DNA of 64,000 nt from Flavobacteriaceae bacterium (GCA_016649715.1 JAENXC010000006.1:1-64000), one strand, 5' to 3'. Positions 33,763 to 42,825 are shown, numbered from the stretch's first letter. Numbers and translations: made by a program. Notes: generated from the sequence alone by a model not told the origin.

Positions 33763-33814
33763 TCGGTGATTACATTCACCAAATATACGTATATTTGGTG
33801 AATGTAATCACCGA
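33763..33814. repeat. Perfect 52-bp palindrome directly upstream of the AAA_14 gene
   Basis: All 26 bases of the left arm (33763-33788, beginning TCGGTGATTACATTCACC) are repeated inverted in the right arm (33789-33814) with no loop. It ends 2 bases before the ATG at 33817. In RNA it would be a 26-bp hairpin covering the ribosome site; in DNA it could be a binding site for a symmetric repressor, with TTTGGTGAATGTAATCACC as half-site. Confidence 0.95.
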
Positions 33815-33816
33815 TT

Positions 33817-34941
33817 ATGCAATTTGAAAGAATAATTAAACCCCAAATTGAAGAAAAATTCTCTAAAGGCAAAGCTATTATTCTAGTGGGACCAAGGCAA
33901 GTGGGCAAAACTACATTGTTGCAAGAAATTTTGAAAAACAAGGATTTCCTCTTTCTGAATGGCGATGACCCTACGGTCCGGCAATTGCTCAAAGAGCCCA
34001 ATACCAAGGAAATTCAAAATATCATCGGTAAAAAAAATTACATTTTCATTGACGAGGCGCAGCGCATTGAAAATGTGGGCCTCACTTCAAAAATCATAAC
34101 GGACCTGTTTCCAAACGTCCAACTTTTGCTGAGTGGTTCTTCTGCATTTGACCTCAACAATCAAATTAATGAACCGCTAACGGGTCGCAAATGGGAGTTC
34201 CAGCTTTTTCCGATATCGTGGGCGGAAATGGAAAACACCGTAGGCTATTTGGAGGCAAGACAACAACTAAACCTGCGGTTGATTTACGGAATGTATCCTG
34301 AGGTACTTACCTCCATCGGTTCTGAAAAAGAGGTGCTCAAAGAACTAGTAAGTAGTTATCTGTACAAAGATGTGCTGGCCTTGAGTGGCATCCGGAAAGC
34401 TGAAGTACTTGATAAGCTATTGCGCGCTTTGGCATTTCAGGTTGGCAGCGAAGTTAGCTACAACGAATTGGCGCAACTTGTGGGAATAGACAAAAACACG
34501 ATTTCGAATTATATTGATTTGCTTTGTAAAGCTTATGTAGTGTTCAAATTGCCGAGTTTCAGTAAAAATCTTCGCAATGAAATAAAGACCAATCAAAAAA
34601 TATTTTTTTATGACAATGGCGTGCGGAATGCCATCATCGGGAATTTAAATTTTCTTGAATCTCGTGCCGACAAAGGCGCATTGTGGGAAAACTTTTTAAT
34701 GGCTGAGAGGCTGAAAGTTCTACGCTACACAAAAAGCGAAGCCCGAATGTATTTTTGGAGGACCATTCGGCAGCAAGAAATTGATTATGTGGAAGAAAAT
34801 GCCGAAGAAATAAAAGGTTTTGAATTCAAATTCAACCCGAAAGCGAAAACTAAAATTCCCAAATTGTTTGGGGAAACCTACAAAACAACAGTTAAAGTGG
34901 TGAATACTGAAAATTTTAGTGAGTTTGTGGGCATGGGTTGA
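33817..34941 (+). CDS. AAA_14/DUF4143 ATP-binding protein
   Basis: A 374-residue P-loop ATPase with Walker A (LVGPRQVGKTTLLQEIL, near residue 25-35), Walker B (NYIFIDEAQRIENVG), sensor-1-like LLLSGSSAF and a C-terminal DUF4143 region ending in a nuclease-like segment (FWRTIRQQEIDYVEE, GFEFKFN). Proteins of this family are common in Bacteroidetes and in archaea; their role is not established. The gene is alone and preceded by a perfect 52-bp palindrome, which suggests tight control. Its DUF4143 part ends with E(I/V)D..E and EFK, which resembles the catalytic pattern of PD-(D/E)XK folds; that is an inference. Confidence 0.88.
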   Translation: MQFERIIKPQIEEKFSKGKAIILVGPRQVGKTTLLQEILKNKDFLFLNGDDPTVRQLLKEPNTKEIQNIIGKKNYIFIDEAQRIENVGLTSKIITDLFPNVQLLLSGSSAFDLNNQINEPLTGRKWEFQLFPISWAEMENTVGYLEARQQLNLRLIYGMYPEVLTSIGSEKEVLKELVSSYLYKDVLALSGIRKAEVLDKLLRALAFQVGSEVSYNELAQLVGIDKNTISNYIDLLCKAYVVFKLPSFSKNLRNEIKTNQKIFFYDNGVRNAIIGNLNFLESRADKGALWENFLMAERLKVLRYTKSEARMYFWRTIRQQEIDYVEENAEEIKGFEFKFNPKAKTKIPKLFGETYKTTVKVVNTENFSEFVGMG

Positions 34942-35133
34942 TTTTTGTTCTATTGGTAAGAAAATTGCTTAAACCTTAAAGGCTTCAAAATTCTTTGAGG
35001 TTTGGGTTAATCTGAAGGTGCAAAAGTTTGTATTCCAATTTCAATGGTAAGGAAAGAAAAACTTGAACAGATTGCTTCGTACAGCCCAGAATGTCGTTTA
35101 CAAGTTTTATATTTGCAGCATAAAAACCATATT

Positions 35134-35559
35134 ATGTCATTTACAGATTTATTCGAAAGTGGGGAACATTCCAGGAATTTGGGCCATTTTGCATCTATTG
35201 CGAATATAGCTTCGGTTCATGGTGTCATCAACGCAGAAGAGGAAAAAATGCTAAAGCGATTTGCCCAAAAATTGGACATTGACGAAACCGAATATGAAGC
35301 AGTTTTGAAAAATCCGGGCAAATATCCAATCAATCCACCCAATGACGCAGAAAGACGTTTGGAGCGCATCCACGACCTTTTCGAGATGATTTTTGCAGAC
35401 AATGAAATTGACGACCACGAGCGTTTTTTGATTGAGAAATACGCTATTGGCCTTGGTTACGACGTTGCCACAGCGCAGCATTTAATAAAACGTTCCATTG
35501 AAATTTACAGCGGTGGATTGGATTTGGAAGATTACAGATATCTTTTGAATAAGAAATAA
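35134..35559 (+). CDS. TerB-like protein
   Basis: A 141-residue helical protein of the TerB family: ASIANIASVHGVINAEEEKM followed by LERIHDLFEMIFADNEIDDHERFLIEKYA, the two half-repeats with acidic metal-binding positions (E, D in VHG.I...E and ADNEID..E). TerB domains are found in tellurite/stress modules and in many lone bacterial proteins. The ATG at 35134 (MSFTDLFES) matches the usual start; frames further upstream are not likely. Function here is unknown. Confidence 0.85.
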   Translation: MSFTDLFESGEHSRNLGHFASIANIASVHGVINAEEEKMLKRFAQKLDIDETEYEAVLKNPGKYPINPPNDAERRLERIHDLFEMIFADNEIDDHERFLIEKYAIGLGYDVATAQHLIKRSIEIYSGGLDLEDYRYLLNKK

Positions 35560-35560
35560 G

Positions 35561-35663
35561 CCTCCTAACTCCCGAAGGGGAATCCCAACTCAAACCCAAA
35601 AAAAGGCTCCTTTCGGAGCTTATTTTTTTATAACACTGATATTCCCCTCTGGGAGTTAGGGGG
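35561..35663. terminator. Nested inverted repeat with terminator hairpin between terB-like gene and fbp
   Basis: Outer arms at 35561-35583 and 35641-35663 (CCTAACTCCC and GGGAGTTAGG type) match at 20 of 23 positions. An inner GCTCC-TTTC-GGAGC hairpin followed by TTATTTTTTT near 35604-35630 serves as terminator for the plus-strand gene. The right outer arm supplies the fbp stop codon and the last three fbp codons. Confidence 0.75.
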
Positions 35664-36666
35664 CTGCCTGTTTCATAAATTCCTCTACCTTTTCTACCAT
35701 TTTAGTGTTTCCAGTGAAAAAAGGTACTCGCTGGTGAAGACTCGTTGGTTGGATTTCCAAAATACGTTCAAAACCGTTACTGGCCTTTCCTCCCGCCTGC
35801 TCAGCGATCATTGCCATTGGGTTACATTCGTATAAAAGCCGAAGTTTTCCTTCAGGGTTTTTTGAAGTGTTTGGATAAATATAAATTCCACCTTTTATCA
35901 TATTTCGGTGAAAGTCTGAAACCAAAGATCCTATATATCTCGAAGTGTACGGGCGATCCTCTTCTTCCTTTTGACAGTATTTTATATAATCTTTTACCCC
36001 CTGCGGAAAGTGAACATAGTTACCTTCGTTTACCGAATATATGCTTCCATTTTCAGGAAATTTCATGTTTGGATGTGAAAGATAGTACGTACCGATGGCT
36101 GGATTTAACGTGAAACCGTTAACGCCGTAGCCCGTTGTGTAAACAATCATAGTTGAAGTTCCATAAACAATGTAGCCAGCAGCAACTTGATTAACGCCAG
36201 GTTGAAGAAAATCGTCTATGGAAACTGGGGTTCCGGAAGGTGTAATCCGTCTGTAAATTGAAAAAATAGTTCCTACCGAAACGTTTACATCAATGTTGGA
36301 AGATCCGTCCAAAGGATCCATCAACACTACATATTTGTTATCATTTTTCTCGTTTCGTCCTTTTATAGTGATAAAATCGTCTTCCTCTTCGCTGGCAATT
36401 CCGCAGACAATTTCACGGTTTGTAAGCGTGTTTATAAAAACCTCGTTTGCAAACACATCAAGCTTTTGCTGGTCTTCTCCCTGAACATTGCTATTGCCCG
36501 CGTTCCCCAAGATATCTACCAAACCGGCTTTGTTTACTTTGTGGTTCACCACTTTTGCCGCCAAACGGATAGAATTGATAAGCCGCGAAAGTTCGCCCGA
36601 AGAGTATCTGAATTCACTTTGGTTTTCAATTATAAACTCGCCGAGGGATTGATTTATTTTTGCCAT
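35656..36666 (-). CDS. fbp: Fructose-1,6-bisphosphatase, class I
   Basis: This 336-residue enzyme hydrolyses fructose 1,6-bisphosphate to fructose 6-phosphate in gluconeogenesis. It has the metal-site motif [30 protein letters not shown] upstream of it, and the C-terminal substrate segment [23 protein letters not shown] 36666 ([16 protein letters not shown]) fits the family; an in-frame 23-codon extension upstream crosses the promoter region and was rejected. The last residues QAAP come from a dispersed repeat, so the C-terminus has been altered slightly. Confidence 0.95.
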   Translation of the reverse strand: MAKINQSLGEFIIENQSEFRYSSGELSRLINSIRLAAKVVNHKVNKAGLVDILGNAGNSNVQGEDQQKLDVFANEVFINTLTNREIVCGIASEEEDDFITIKGRNEKNDNKYVVLMDPLDGSSNIDVNVSVGTIFSIYRRITPSGTPVSIDDFLQPGVNQVAAGYIVYGTSTMIVYTTGYGVNGFTLNPAIGTYYLSHPNMKFPENGSIYSVNEGNYVHFPQGVKDYIKYCQKEEEDRPYTSRYIGSLVSDFHRNMIKGGIYIYPNTSKNPEGKLRLLYECNPMAMIAEQAGGKASNGFERILEIQPTSLHQRVPFFTGNTKMVEKVEEFMKQAAP

Positions 36667-36693
36667 TGGGTTGCAGGGGTTCCTGAATTTGAC

Positions 36694-36733
36694 GCAAATA
36701 TCGGGATTTTTAAGAAATTGAACCGATATTTGC
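36694..36733. promoter_or_regulatory. Mirror-image divergent promoter region of fbp and the GNAT gene
   Basis: GCAAATATCGG at 36694-36704 and CCGATATTTGC at 36723-36733 are perfect inverted copies, 18 bases apart. Each carries ATATTTG, one mismatch from the Bacteroidetes -7 box TAnnTTTG, and each points to the gene 23-28 bases away. The two genes thus appear to have symmetric, overlapping promoters. Confidence 0.5.
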
Positions 36734-36755
36734 AATTCTAATTAATTTAAGAAAA

Positions 36756-37238
36756 ATGAAGGTAAGAGAATCTTTGAAAAAGGACATGCCGCAAGTTTTG
36801 GAGCTCATTAAAGAGCTTGCCATTTTTGAAAAAGAACCCGATGCGGTTGAAGTGACCGTTGAAGATTTGGAGCGTGAGGGTTTTGCCGAAAATCCACTGT
36901 TTATGTGTTTTGTGGCCGAAATGGATGATGAAATTGTAGGTGCAGCCTTGGTTTATTATCGTTTTTCAACCTGGAAGGGACGCACACTTCATTTAGAAGA
37001 TCTAATTGTGAAAGAAGCAATGCGCGGCAACGGAATTGGTGAAGCACTTTATAAACAAGTGATGCAATTTGCCAATGACCGCGGTTTAAAACGCGTGGCT
37101 TGGGACGTGTTGGATTGGAATACGGGTGCCATACGTTTTTATGAGCGAAGTGGTGCCAACGTTTTAAAAACTTGGCGGGTGGTGCATATGGATGAGAAGG
37201 GGCTCAAAAGTTTTATAGAAAAATCAAATACAAAATAA
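36756..37238 (+). CDS. GNAT family N-acetyltransferase (spermidine/diamine acetyltransferase-like)
   Basis: A 160-residue acetyltransferase: acetyl-CoA loop in VKEAMRGNGIGEALYKQV (R/Q-x-x-G-x-G), strand LHLEDLIV before it, and the C-terminal NTGAIRFYERSGANVLKTW. FSTWKGRTLHLEDL and the FYE..GA region match the SSAT-like branch that acetylates polyamines or related amines. Substrate is inferred. It is divergent from fbp. Confidence 0.88.
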   Translation: MKVRESLKKDMPQVLELIKELAIFEKEPDAVEVTVEDLEREGFAENPLFMCFVAEMDDEIVGAALVYYRFSTWKGRTLHLEDLIVKEAMRGNGIGEALYKQVMQFANDRGLKRVAWDVLDWNTGAIRFYERSGANVLKTWRVVHMDEKGLKSFIEKSNTK

Positions 37239-37244
37239 ATTTGA

Positions 37245-37290
37245 CCACGAATTCACGAATTATTAGTTATAAATATTCGTGAACTCGTAG
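37245..37290. repeat. Imperfect inverted repeat of the CCACGAAT family
   Basis: CCACGAATTCACGAAT and an inverted, slightly changed copy (ATTCGTGAACTCGTAG) lie between the GNAT and aspartate kinase genes. Same family as 6467-6516. It would place a hairpin just ahead of the kinase start at 37307. Confidence 0.7.
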
Positions 37291-37306
37291 TGAATATATA
37301 GTAATT

Positions 37307-38566
37307 ATGAAAATTTTCAAATTTGGTGGCGCATCCACAAAAGATGCCGAAAGTGTTAAAAATACGGCATCCGTTATTGTGCAATCGGGTGAAAAGGATT
37401 TGGTGATTGTGGTTTCGGCAATGGGGAAAATTACCAATTTGCTCGAAAAAGTGGTTGAAGAATATCTTAATGAAAATAGCACTAAGGACAATGAATACGT
37501 ATCAGAATTCAAAGAATACCATCTTAAAATTTTAAACGGACTTTTCAAAAATACAAACCATTCCGCCTATAAAAATGTTGCGGAACTGTTTGAGAAAATG
37601 GCTTCATTTTTAAAGGTGAATAAATCCAAAAACCACGCTTTTGTTTACGACCAAGTGGTAAGTTTTGGCGAAATGGTTTCCAGCACGATTGTTTCGGAAT
37701 ACCTTTCTGAAATTGGTATAAAAAATTCTTTTCTCGATGTTCGAAAATGTATCAAAACCGATGCAAACTATCGCGATGCTAACGTAGATTGGGAAGCCAC
37801 ACAGAAAAAAATCACAAAAAAAGTAAGTGCAAACGGTATCACAATTACGCAGGGATTTTTAGGGTCTGAAACCACAAATAACTTTACAACCACCCTTGGC
37901 CGCGAAGGAAGTGATTACACCGCCGCAATCTTCGCCTATTGTTTAAATGCCGAAAGTGTGACTATCTGGAAAGACGTTTCCGGCGTGCTGAATGCAGATC
38001 CGCGCTATTTTTCGCAAACCATATTGCTGAATCACATCAGTTACCGCGAGGCTATTGAACTGGCATTTTACGGGGCTTCGGTAATTCACCCAAAAACGCT
38101 TCAACCACTTCAGCGAAAAGAAATTCCACTTTTCGTGAAATCTTTTTTAAACCCAACAGCACCTGGAACTTGTGTTGGCAAAGGCATAACGCTGGATCCT
38201 ACTACTTCATGTTTTATACTGAAAAAAAAATTGGTGCTTATTTCACTTTCATCGTTAGACTTCTCGTTTATGGTGGAAGACAACATTGGCGACGTTTTCA
38301 AATGGCTTCACAAATACAAAATGAAAGTGGAGCTAATCCAAAATTCCGCTATCAGTTTTTCAGTCTGTGCGAATGATAAATTCAACAATCTGGAGCCGTT
38401 GCTAGCAAAGCTTCGCGAAAAATTCAGCGTAAAATGGAACGAAAACGTTACGCTCTACACCATTCGCCATTTTAACCCCGCTGAAGTAAAGGCACTTGCC
38501 GAAAACAAAAATGTACTTTTAAAGCAGGAAACCCAGGAGACGGTACAGTTGGTAATTAAGGAATAG
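37307..38566 (+). CDS. Aspartate kinase
   Basis: A 419-residue monofunctional aspartokinase, first step of lysine, threonine and methionine synthesis. It begins with the nucleotide-binding KFGGAS motif, includes FGEMVSS, the phosphate segment TLGREGSDYTAA and SVTIWKDVSGVLNADPR, and has a C-terminal ACT-type regulatory region (from about residue 300, including MVEDNIGDVFKWLHKYKMKV). A homoserine dehydrogenase part is absent. The gene is followed 51 bases later by the acyltransferase gene on the same strand. Confidence 0.94.
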   Translation: MKIFKFGGASTKDAESVKNTASVIVQSGEKDLVIVVSAMGKITNLLEKVVEEYLNENSTKDNEYVSEFKEYHLKILNGLFKNTNHSAYKNVAELFEKMASFLKVNKSKNHAFVYDQVVSFGEMVSSTIVSEYLSEIGIKNSFLDVRKCIKTDANYRDANVDWEATQKKITKKVSANGITITQGFLGSETTNNFTTTLGREGSDYTAAIFAYCLNAESVTIWKDVSGVLNADPRYFSQTILLNHISYREAIELAFYGASVIHPKTLQPLQRKEIPLFVKSFLNPTAPGTCVGKGITLDPTTSCFILKKKLVLISLSSLDFSFMVEDNIGDVFKWLHKYKMKVELIQNSAISFSVCANDKFNNLEPLLAKLREKFSVKWNENVTLYTIRHFNPAEVKALAENKNVLLKQETQETVQLVIKE

Positions 38567-38617
38567 TATCGATTGGTTTAGCTATATTTGTTGGATACTA
38601 ACAACCGAAAAATTTCC

Positions 38618-40429
38618 ATGGGACTGGTCAACGCAAAAGAGATTGCCAAAGCTATAAATATCGATAAATTCGGCTTTCTGGGCACATTTATGGGTTGGTC
38701 CTTAATGAAATTGCTCAACATTTCTACCCTCAACAAAATTTACGACAGAAACAAGCATTTAAAAGATCTGGAATTCATAAATGCGTTGATGGAAGAGTTT
38801 GAAATAAAATTTGAAATTCCCGAAGAAGACCTTCGCAGAATCCCGAAAACAGGAGCTTTTATAACCATTTCAAACCATCCACTGGGTGGAATTGATGGTA
38901 TCCTTCTTCTGAAATTATTAGTGGAACACCGTCCCGATTTTAAGATTGTTGCCAATTTCCTGCTACACAGAATTGAACCGCTGAAACCTTACGTAATGCC
39001 TGTGAATCCCTTCGAAGAGCGAAAGGATGTAAAGTCCAGCATTTTGGGATTGAAAACCGCCCTTAAACATTTACAGGAAGGCCATCCGCTCGGAATTTTT
39101 CCTGCAGGGGAGGTTTCAACCTATAGAGATGACAAACTGCTGGTTGACAAACCTTGGGAAGAAGCCGCGATAAAATTAGTTAAAAAGGCTGAAGTGCCCG
39201 TTGTTCCTATCTATTTTCACGCCAAAAACAGCAAGTTGTTTTACCGTTTGGCAAAAATGAGCGACACATTGCGGACCGCAAAATTGCCCTCGGAATTACT
39301 CACGCAAAAAGAGCGGTTGATAAAAGTACGGATAGGCAACGCAATTTCTGTTGAAGACCAAAAAGAACACGAGTCACTTCCTATGTTTACCGAATTTCTT
39401 CGGAAGAAAACTTATATGCTTTCCAATGCTTTTCAAAAGAAAAAGTTGCTGGACAACATTCCCAAAACACTAAAGTTCCCGAAGCCACCGAAGAAAATCG
39501 CTGGACCCATTCCGCTGAAAGCAATGGAAGCAGAAATTGAAAAATTACGGAAAAACGATAACCGGTTGCTGACAAGCAAAAACTACGAGGTGTTTTTGGC
39601 CGAAGCAAATTCTATTCCCTACATTTTGCAGGAAATAGGAAGGCTGCGCGAAATCACATTCCGCGAAGTGGGCGAAGGTACCAACAACAGCACCGACCTC
39701 GATAAATTTGATAGCTACTACCACCATATGTTTCTTTGGGACAATGATGCTCATAAAATGGCCGGCGCATATAGAATGGGGTTGGGTTCCGAGATTTTTC
39801 CGCGCTTTGGGATTGATGGTTTTTACTTGCAAGATCTTTTTCGCTTTGAACCGGAACTGTACGAAATGATGAGCAAATCCATCGAGATGGGTCGAGCTTT
39901 CATAATCAAGGAATACCAACTGCGACCTATGCCATTGTTTTTGCTTTGGAAAGGAATAGTACACACAACCCTGCGCTATCCCGAACATCGTTATTTAATT
40001 GGCGGGGTGAGCATTAGCAATAAGTTCTCGGAGTTCTCCAAAAGTTTGATGATTGAGTTTATGAAATCGAACTATTACGATCCGTATGTGGCGCAATACA
40101 TCAATCCGAAGAAAGAATACAAAGTAAAACTGAAGGACGCCGACAAGGATTTCATCTTTGACGAAAGCGAGGCCGACCTAAACAAATTCGACAAAATAAT
40201 TGACGAAGTGGAACCGGGAAGTCTGCGTTTGCCTGTTCTTATTAAAAAATATATCAAGCAAAACGCCAAAGTTGTTGCCTTCAATGTAGATCCTCTTTTC
40301 AACAATGCAGTGGACGGGTTGATGTACATTCGTATTGCAGATTTACCGGAAAGTACCGTAAAACCTGTAATGGAGGAATTTCAGGCGGAATTGGAGAAAA
40401 AATATTCTGGGAATAATAGTGAGGATTAG
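38618..40429 (+). CDS. OlsF-like fused O-acyl/N-acyltransferase (aminolipid synthesis)
   Basis: This 603-residue protein joins two acyltransferases. Residues about 60-280 are a PlsC-like domain with the block SNHPLGGIDG (His87, Asp93) and FPAGEVSTYR. Residues about 310-540 are an OlsB-like N-acyltransferase (LREITFREVGEGTNNSTDLDKFD, YHHMFLWDNDAHKMAGAYRM, EMGRAFI). OlsF proteins of this build make ornithine lipid from ornithine and acyl donors in Serratia and Flavobacterium. Glycine or other amino acids are possible substrates in Bacteroidetes. ATG 38618 was taken; a TTG ten codons earlier is unlikely. The stop overlaps the convergent gene by 4 bases. Confidence 0.85.
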   Translation: MGLVNAKEIAKAINIDKFGFLGTFMGWSLMKLLNISTLNKIYDRNKHLKDLEFINALMEEFEIKFEIPEEDLRRIPKTGAFITISNHPLGGIDGILLLKLLVEHRPDFKIVANFLLHRIEPLKPYVMPVNPFEERKDVKSSILGLKTALKHLQEGHPLGIFPAGEVSTYRDDKLLVDKPWEEAAIKLVKKAEVPVVPIYFHAKNSKLFYRLAKMSDTLRTAKLPSELLTQKERLIKVRIGNAISVEDQKEHESLPMFTEFLRKKTYMLSNAFQKKKLLDNIPKTLKFPKPPKKIAGPIPLKAMEAEIEKLRKNDNRLLTSKNYEVFLAEANSIPYILQEIGRLREITFREVGEGTNNSTDLDKFDSYYHHMFLWDNDAHKMAGAYRMGLGSEIFPRFGIDGFYLQDLFRFEPELYEMMSKSIEMGRAFIIKEYQLRPMPLFLLWKGIVHTTLRYPEHRYLIGGVSISNKFSEFSKSLMIEFMKSNYYDPYVAQYINPKKEYKVKLKDADKDFIFDESEADLNKFDKIIDEVEPGSLRLPVLIKKYIKQNAKVVAFNVDPLFNNAVDGLMYIRIADLPESTVKPVMEEFQAELEKKYSGNNSED

Positions 40430-41196
40430 GAAGATTTTTGCTCCACTTTTTCTTTTTCTACCTCTTTTTCTTTTGTCGTTTTTTTTTTCTTCTCTTTCTT
40501 TGTTCGTCCGGGCTCGGCCACCTTATCAATTATTTTCAGGAGTTTTATGGTATTGTTTATTTGCGCATCAGAAATTGTTAGATAGTTTTCGATGCTTTTT
40601 CTATGAGCTTCTAATTTAGAAGATGTACCTATATCATTACTTGAAATAACCATTCCTTCCAATTGAGAGTTCTGATTTGCCATTGCGCCTTTATCTATCA
40701 AATCGCTGAACCAAGAGAGTACTCCCACAGTCAACTGTGCATAATTGGAGCGACTGTCTTGCATTTTTTGAGGCGGGTCAGACAGTAGGTGCATCACAAT
40801 ATCGATCATTCCGAAGGATCCAAAGGCAATTGCCAAAAATTGTTGCCCCCGGAATGCAAAGATAATGGAAAACGCCATCAACGCTAGGCCAACAAAGAAC
40901 ATTCCAATATACATCCATTTGGTTATGAATTGTGCTCGTTTGCTTTCTATAAGTGTGTCACTAAGGGATTTTTTTAAATCTGAGATCACTCTAAAGGAAT
41001 GTATCCCAGATTCAATCACTTGATTATTCATCATCATCTGATATGCATTGAGATCTATTGGGGTTTGTTCTTTCGATTTCAAATGTTCGATTTTTGAAAT
41101 CATTTCTTCAGATATCTTATTTTTCCTAAAAAAATCAATATCCAAAGGCTGGTTAGGATTATCGATTGCTTCCATAACTTTTTCTAAAACTTTCAT
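40426..41196 (-). CDS. Hypothetical membrane protein with Lys/Glu tail
   Basis: A 256-residue protein with two membrane helices near residues 93-132 (WMYIGMFFVGLALMAFSIIF; GQQFLAIAFGSFGMIDIVMH). The N-terminal part is helical; the C-terminus is a highly charged tail (TKKEKKKKTTKEKEVEKEK) likely to be unstructured and cytoplasmic. No family is recognised. It stands alone between two convergent or divergent neighbours and has a normal start. Confidence 0.65.
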   Translation of the reverse strand: MKVLEKVMEAIDNPNQPLDIDFFRKNKISEEMISKIEHLKSKEQTPIDLNAYQMMMNNQVIESGIHSFRVISDLKKSLSDTLIESKRAQFITKWMYIGMFFVGLALMAFSIIFAFRGQQFLAIAFGSFGMIDIVMHLLSDPPQKMQDSRSNYAQLTVGVLSWFSDLIDKGAMANQNSQLEGMVISSNDIGTSSKLEAHRKSIENYLTISDAQINNTIKLLKIIDKVAEPGRTKKEKKKKTTKEKEVEKEKVEQKSS

Positions 41197-41272
41197 ATAT
41201 TTAGATTTATCTTTTTAAATATCAGAAAAAAATAAATTATGTCATCAAAAAAATTAAATTAATTCTATCTGT

Positions 41273-42024
41273 ATGCCTGCCACTTCCATAAATGAAGTTA
41301 TTACTAGATTGGACCAAATCATCGAAACCGAATGTGCCAACAATTCCTGTATGGCGTATTTTCCAATACTTTACAGAAAAGTTACAATTCGCATAAAAGA
41401 GGGAATTCTCAATAATGAATTTGAAAACAATCCTCGAATGGAAAAACTAGACGTTCTTTTCGCGAACAGATATATTGACGCTTATGAATGTTTGAGTCTC
41501 AACAAACCTTTTTCAAAATGCTGGAAAAGAGCGTTCGAAGCCGCAAAAACAGGAAAATTGCTGATTATGCAACATTTGCTCTTGGGCATTAACGCACATA
41601 TAAATTTAGACTTAGGAATTGCAGTTGCGGAAACCGTTGGCGACGATGGAGAGCTGATGGATTTCGAAAGCGATTTCAACAAAATCAATGCTATTTTGGG
41701 TTCGATGATAGCGAATGTGGAAGCCAAGATTATTTCGGTTTCGCCCTTGTTTGATTTGTTGGACAGATTTGGGAAAGGTCGTGAAGATAAACTGGTCAGT
41801 TTTAGTATAAATGTAGCACGGGATGGCGCTTGCTTTTTGCGAACCAATATCATATTTCACCCAATAAATTAAATGAATTAAATACCCGTGATGCCATTAT
41901 TGCGACACTTGCGGAAAAATTGATAACCCAAAAAAGTTGGGTGCTAAAATATTTAGTAAAAACCATTTATTTCTTTGAAAAGAAAGATGTGCCGCAAATT
42001 GTGGCGGTGCTTAAGCAAGATTAA
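41273..42024 (+). pseudogene. DUF5995 family gene with one frameshift
   Basis: The first frame (41273-41872) reads a DUF5995-like protein (FANRYIDAYECL, MQHLLLGINAHINLDLG, VSFSINVARDGA) and then goes out of register. The continuing frame supplies FANQYHISPNKLNELNTR to 42024, which fits as the C-terminal part. The shift lies at a run of five T near 41834-41838; one more T would restore one reading frame of about 250 residues. Function of DUF5995 is unknown. This can be a true mutation, a sequencing error or, less likely, programmed slippage. Confidence 0.75.
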
Positions 42025-42404
42025 ATCAAAATCAAACTTCCGCCGTGCGTTGCAAAAATTACAAATACACCAAGAAACAAAAGAAGGTCATAATGCCAAC
42101 CATAGCCTTTATCTTCATAAAAACCTGTTTTCCAAACGAAGATTTTTTTATACATAGCGCCCAGCATCGCACCCATAATAAGCAGCGCTCCTATTTGTGT
42201 GAAAATTCCGAAGGCAATTGAAACTGCGCCAACTATTTCGGCAATACCCAAAATGGTTGTTGCAGTTGGCGTCATACCAATACTCTCACCCCGTTCTTTT
42301 GGTTTCTGTACATGGCTTTTCCCGCTTGAGAAAAAGACGATTGCTATAATTATTCTGAGCAATAAAAGGGCGAAACCGGCAAGAAAGGCTGTGTCTAAAA
42401 TCAT
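42021..42404 (-). CDS. DoxX family membrane protein
   Basis: A 127-residue protein with four membrane helices: LAGFALLLLRIIIAIVFFSSG, ILGIAEIVGAVSIAFGIFTQIGAL in the middle, and a C-terminal LLLFLGVFVIF. The R-I-x(4-6)-F-x-x-G-x-x-K pattern near the first helix matches DoxX/SURF4-like proteins. Role unknown; members act in redox and sulfur stress. The ATG at 42404 lies 4 bases after the stop of the VOC gene, so the pair is probably one transcript. It is convergent with the DUF5995 gene (4-base overlap). Confidence 0.82.
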   Translation of the reverse strand: MILDTAFLAGFALLLLRIIIAIVFFSSGKSHVQKPKERGESIGMTPTATTILGIAEIVGAVSIAFGIFTQIGALLIMGAMLGAMYKKIFVWKTGFYEDKGYGWHYDLLLFLGVFVIFATHGGSLILI

Positions 42405-42408
42405 TTTT

Positions 42409-42825
42409 CTATTTTGAAGAGTAAGGATTATAGCTTCCAAAGCTCCAAATATATCCTTCGGTATCTTTGCAACTATAACCGCGGCTGCCGTAGTCTTCGT
42501 CTTTAATGTCCATCACTATTTTGGCTCCATTTGCCTTGGCGTTTTGGTAATGGGCATCTACTTCGTCAATAATAATATATGCAGTTTGGGTATTCAAACC
42601 ATTGGCTAATGCAGGCGTTCCGATCATTTTTCCAAAATCGCTTTCCGGGCGATACGGACCAATCATAACCATTGCATTGCCAAGCGAAAGTTCAGCGTGG
42701 TGTACTAAATTATTCTCATCTCTATAAACGAAGTGTTCTTTAAACCCAAACGCATTGGTTATGAAATCAACTGCCGCATTGGCATCTTTATAACTCATTG
42801 CGGGTATTGCTCCATATTTACTCAT
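42409..42825 (-). CDS. VOC family protein (glyoxalase/bleomycin-resistance-like)
   Basis: A 138-residue vicinal-oxygen-chelate protein: AIPAMSYKDANAAVDFITNA, FGFKEHFVYRDEN, VHHAELSLGNAMVMIG, and the second half with DVDAHYQNAKANGAKIV and EDYGSRGYSCKDTEGYIWSFG. It resembles the PhnB-like branch. Catalytic role and ligand are unknown. The start ATG 42825 was chosen for its family-like N-terminus. It lies upstream of the DoxX gene on the same strand. Confidence 0.85.
   Translation of the reverse strand: MSKYGAIPAMSYKDANAAVDFITNAFGFKEHFVYRDENNLVHHAELSLGNAMVMIGPYRPESDFGKMIGTPALANGLNTQTAYIIIDEVDAHYQNAKANGAKIVMDIKDEDYGSRGYSCKDTEGYIWSFGSYNPYSSK

Noticed and set aside
41834-41838. Programmed -1 frameshift in the DUF5995 gene
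   Set aside because: The T run alone is a weak slippery site with no downstream structure noticed, so a simple mutation or sequencing error is the better explanation.
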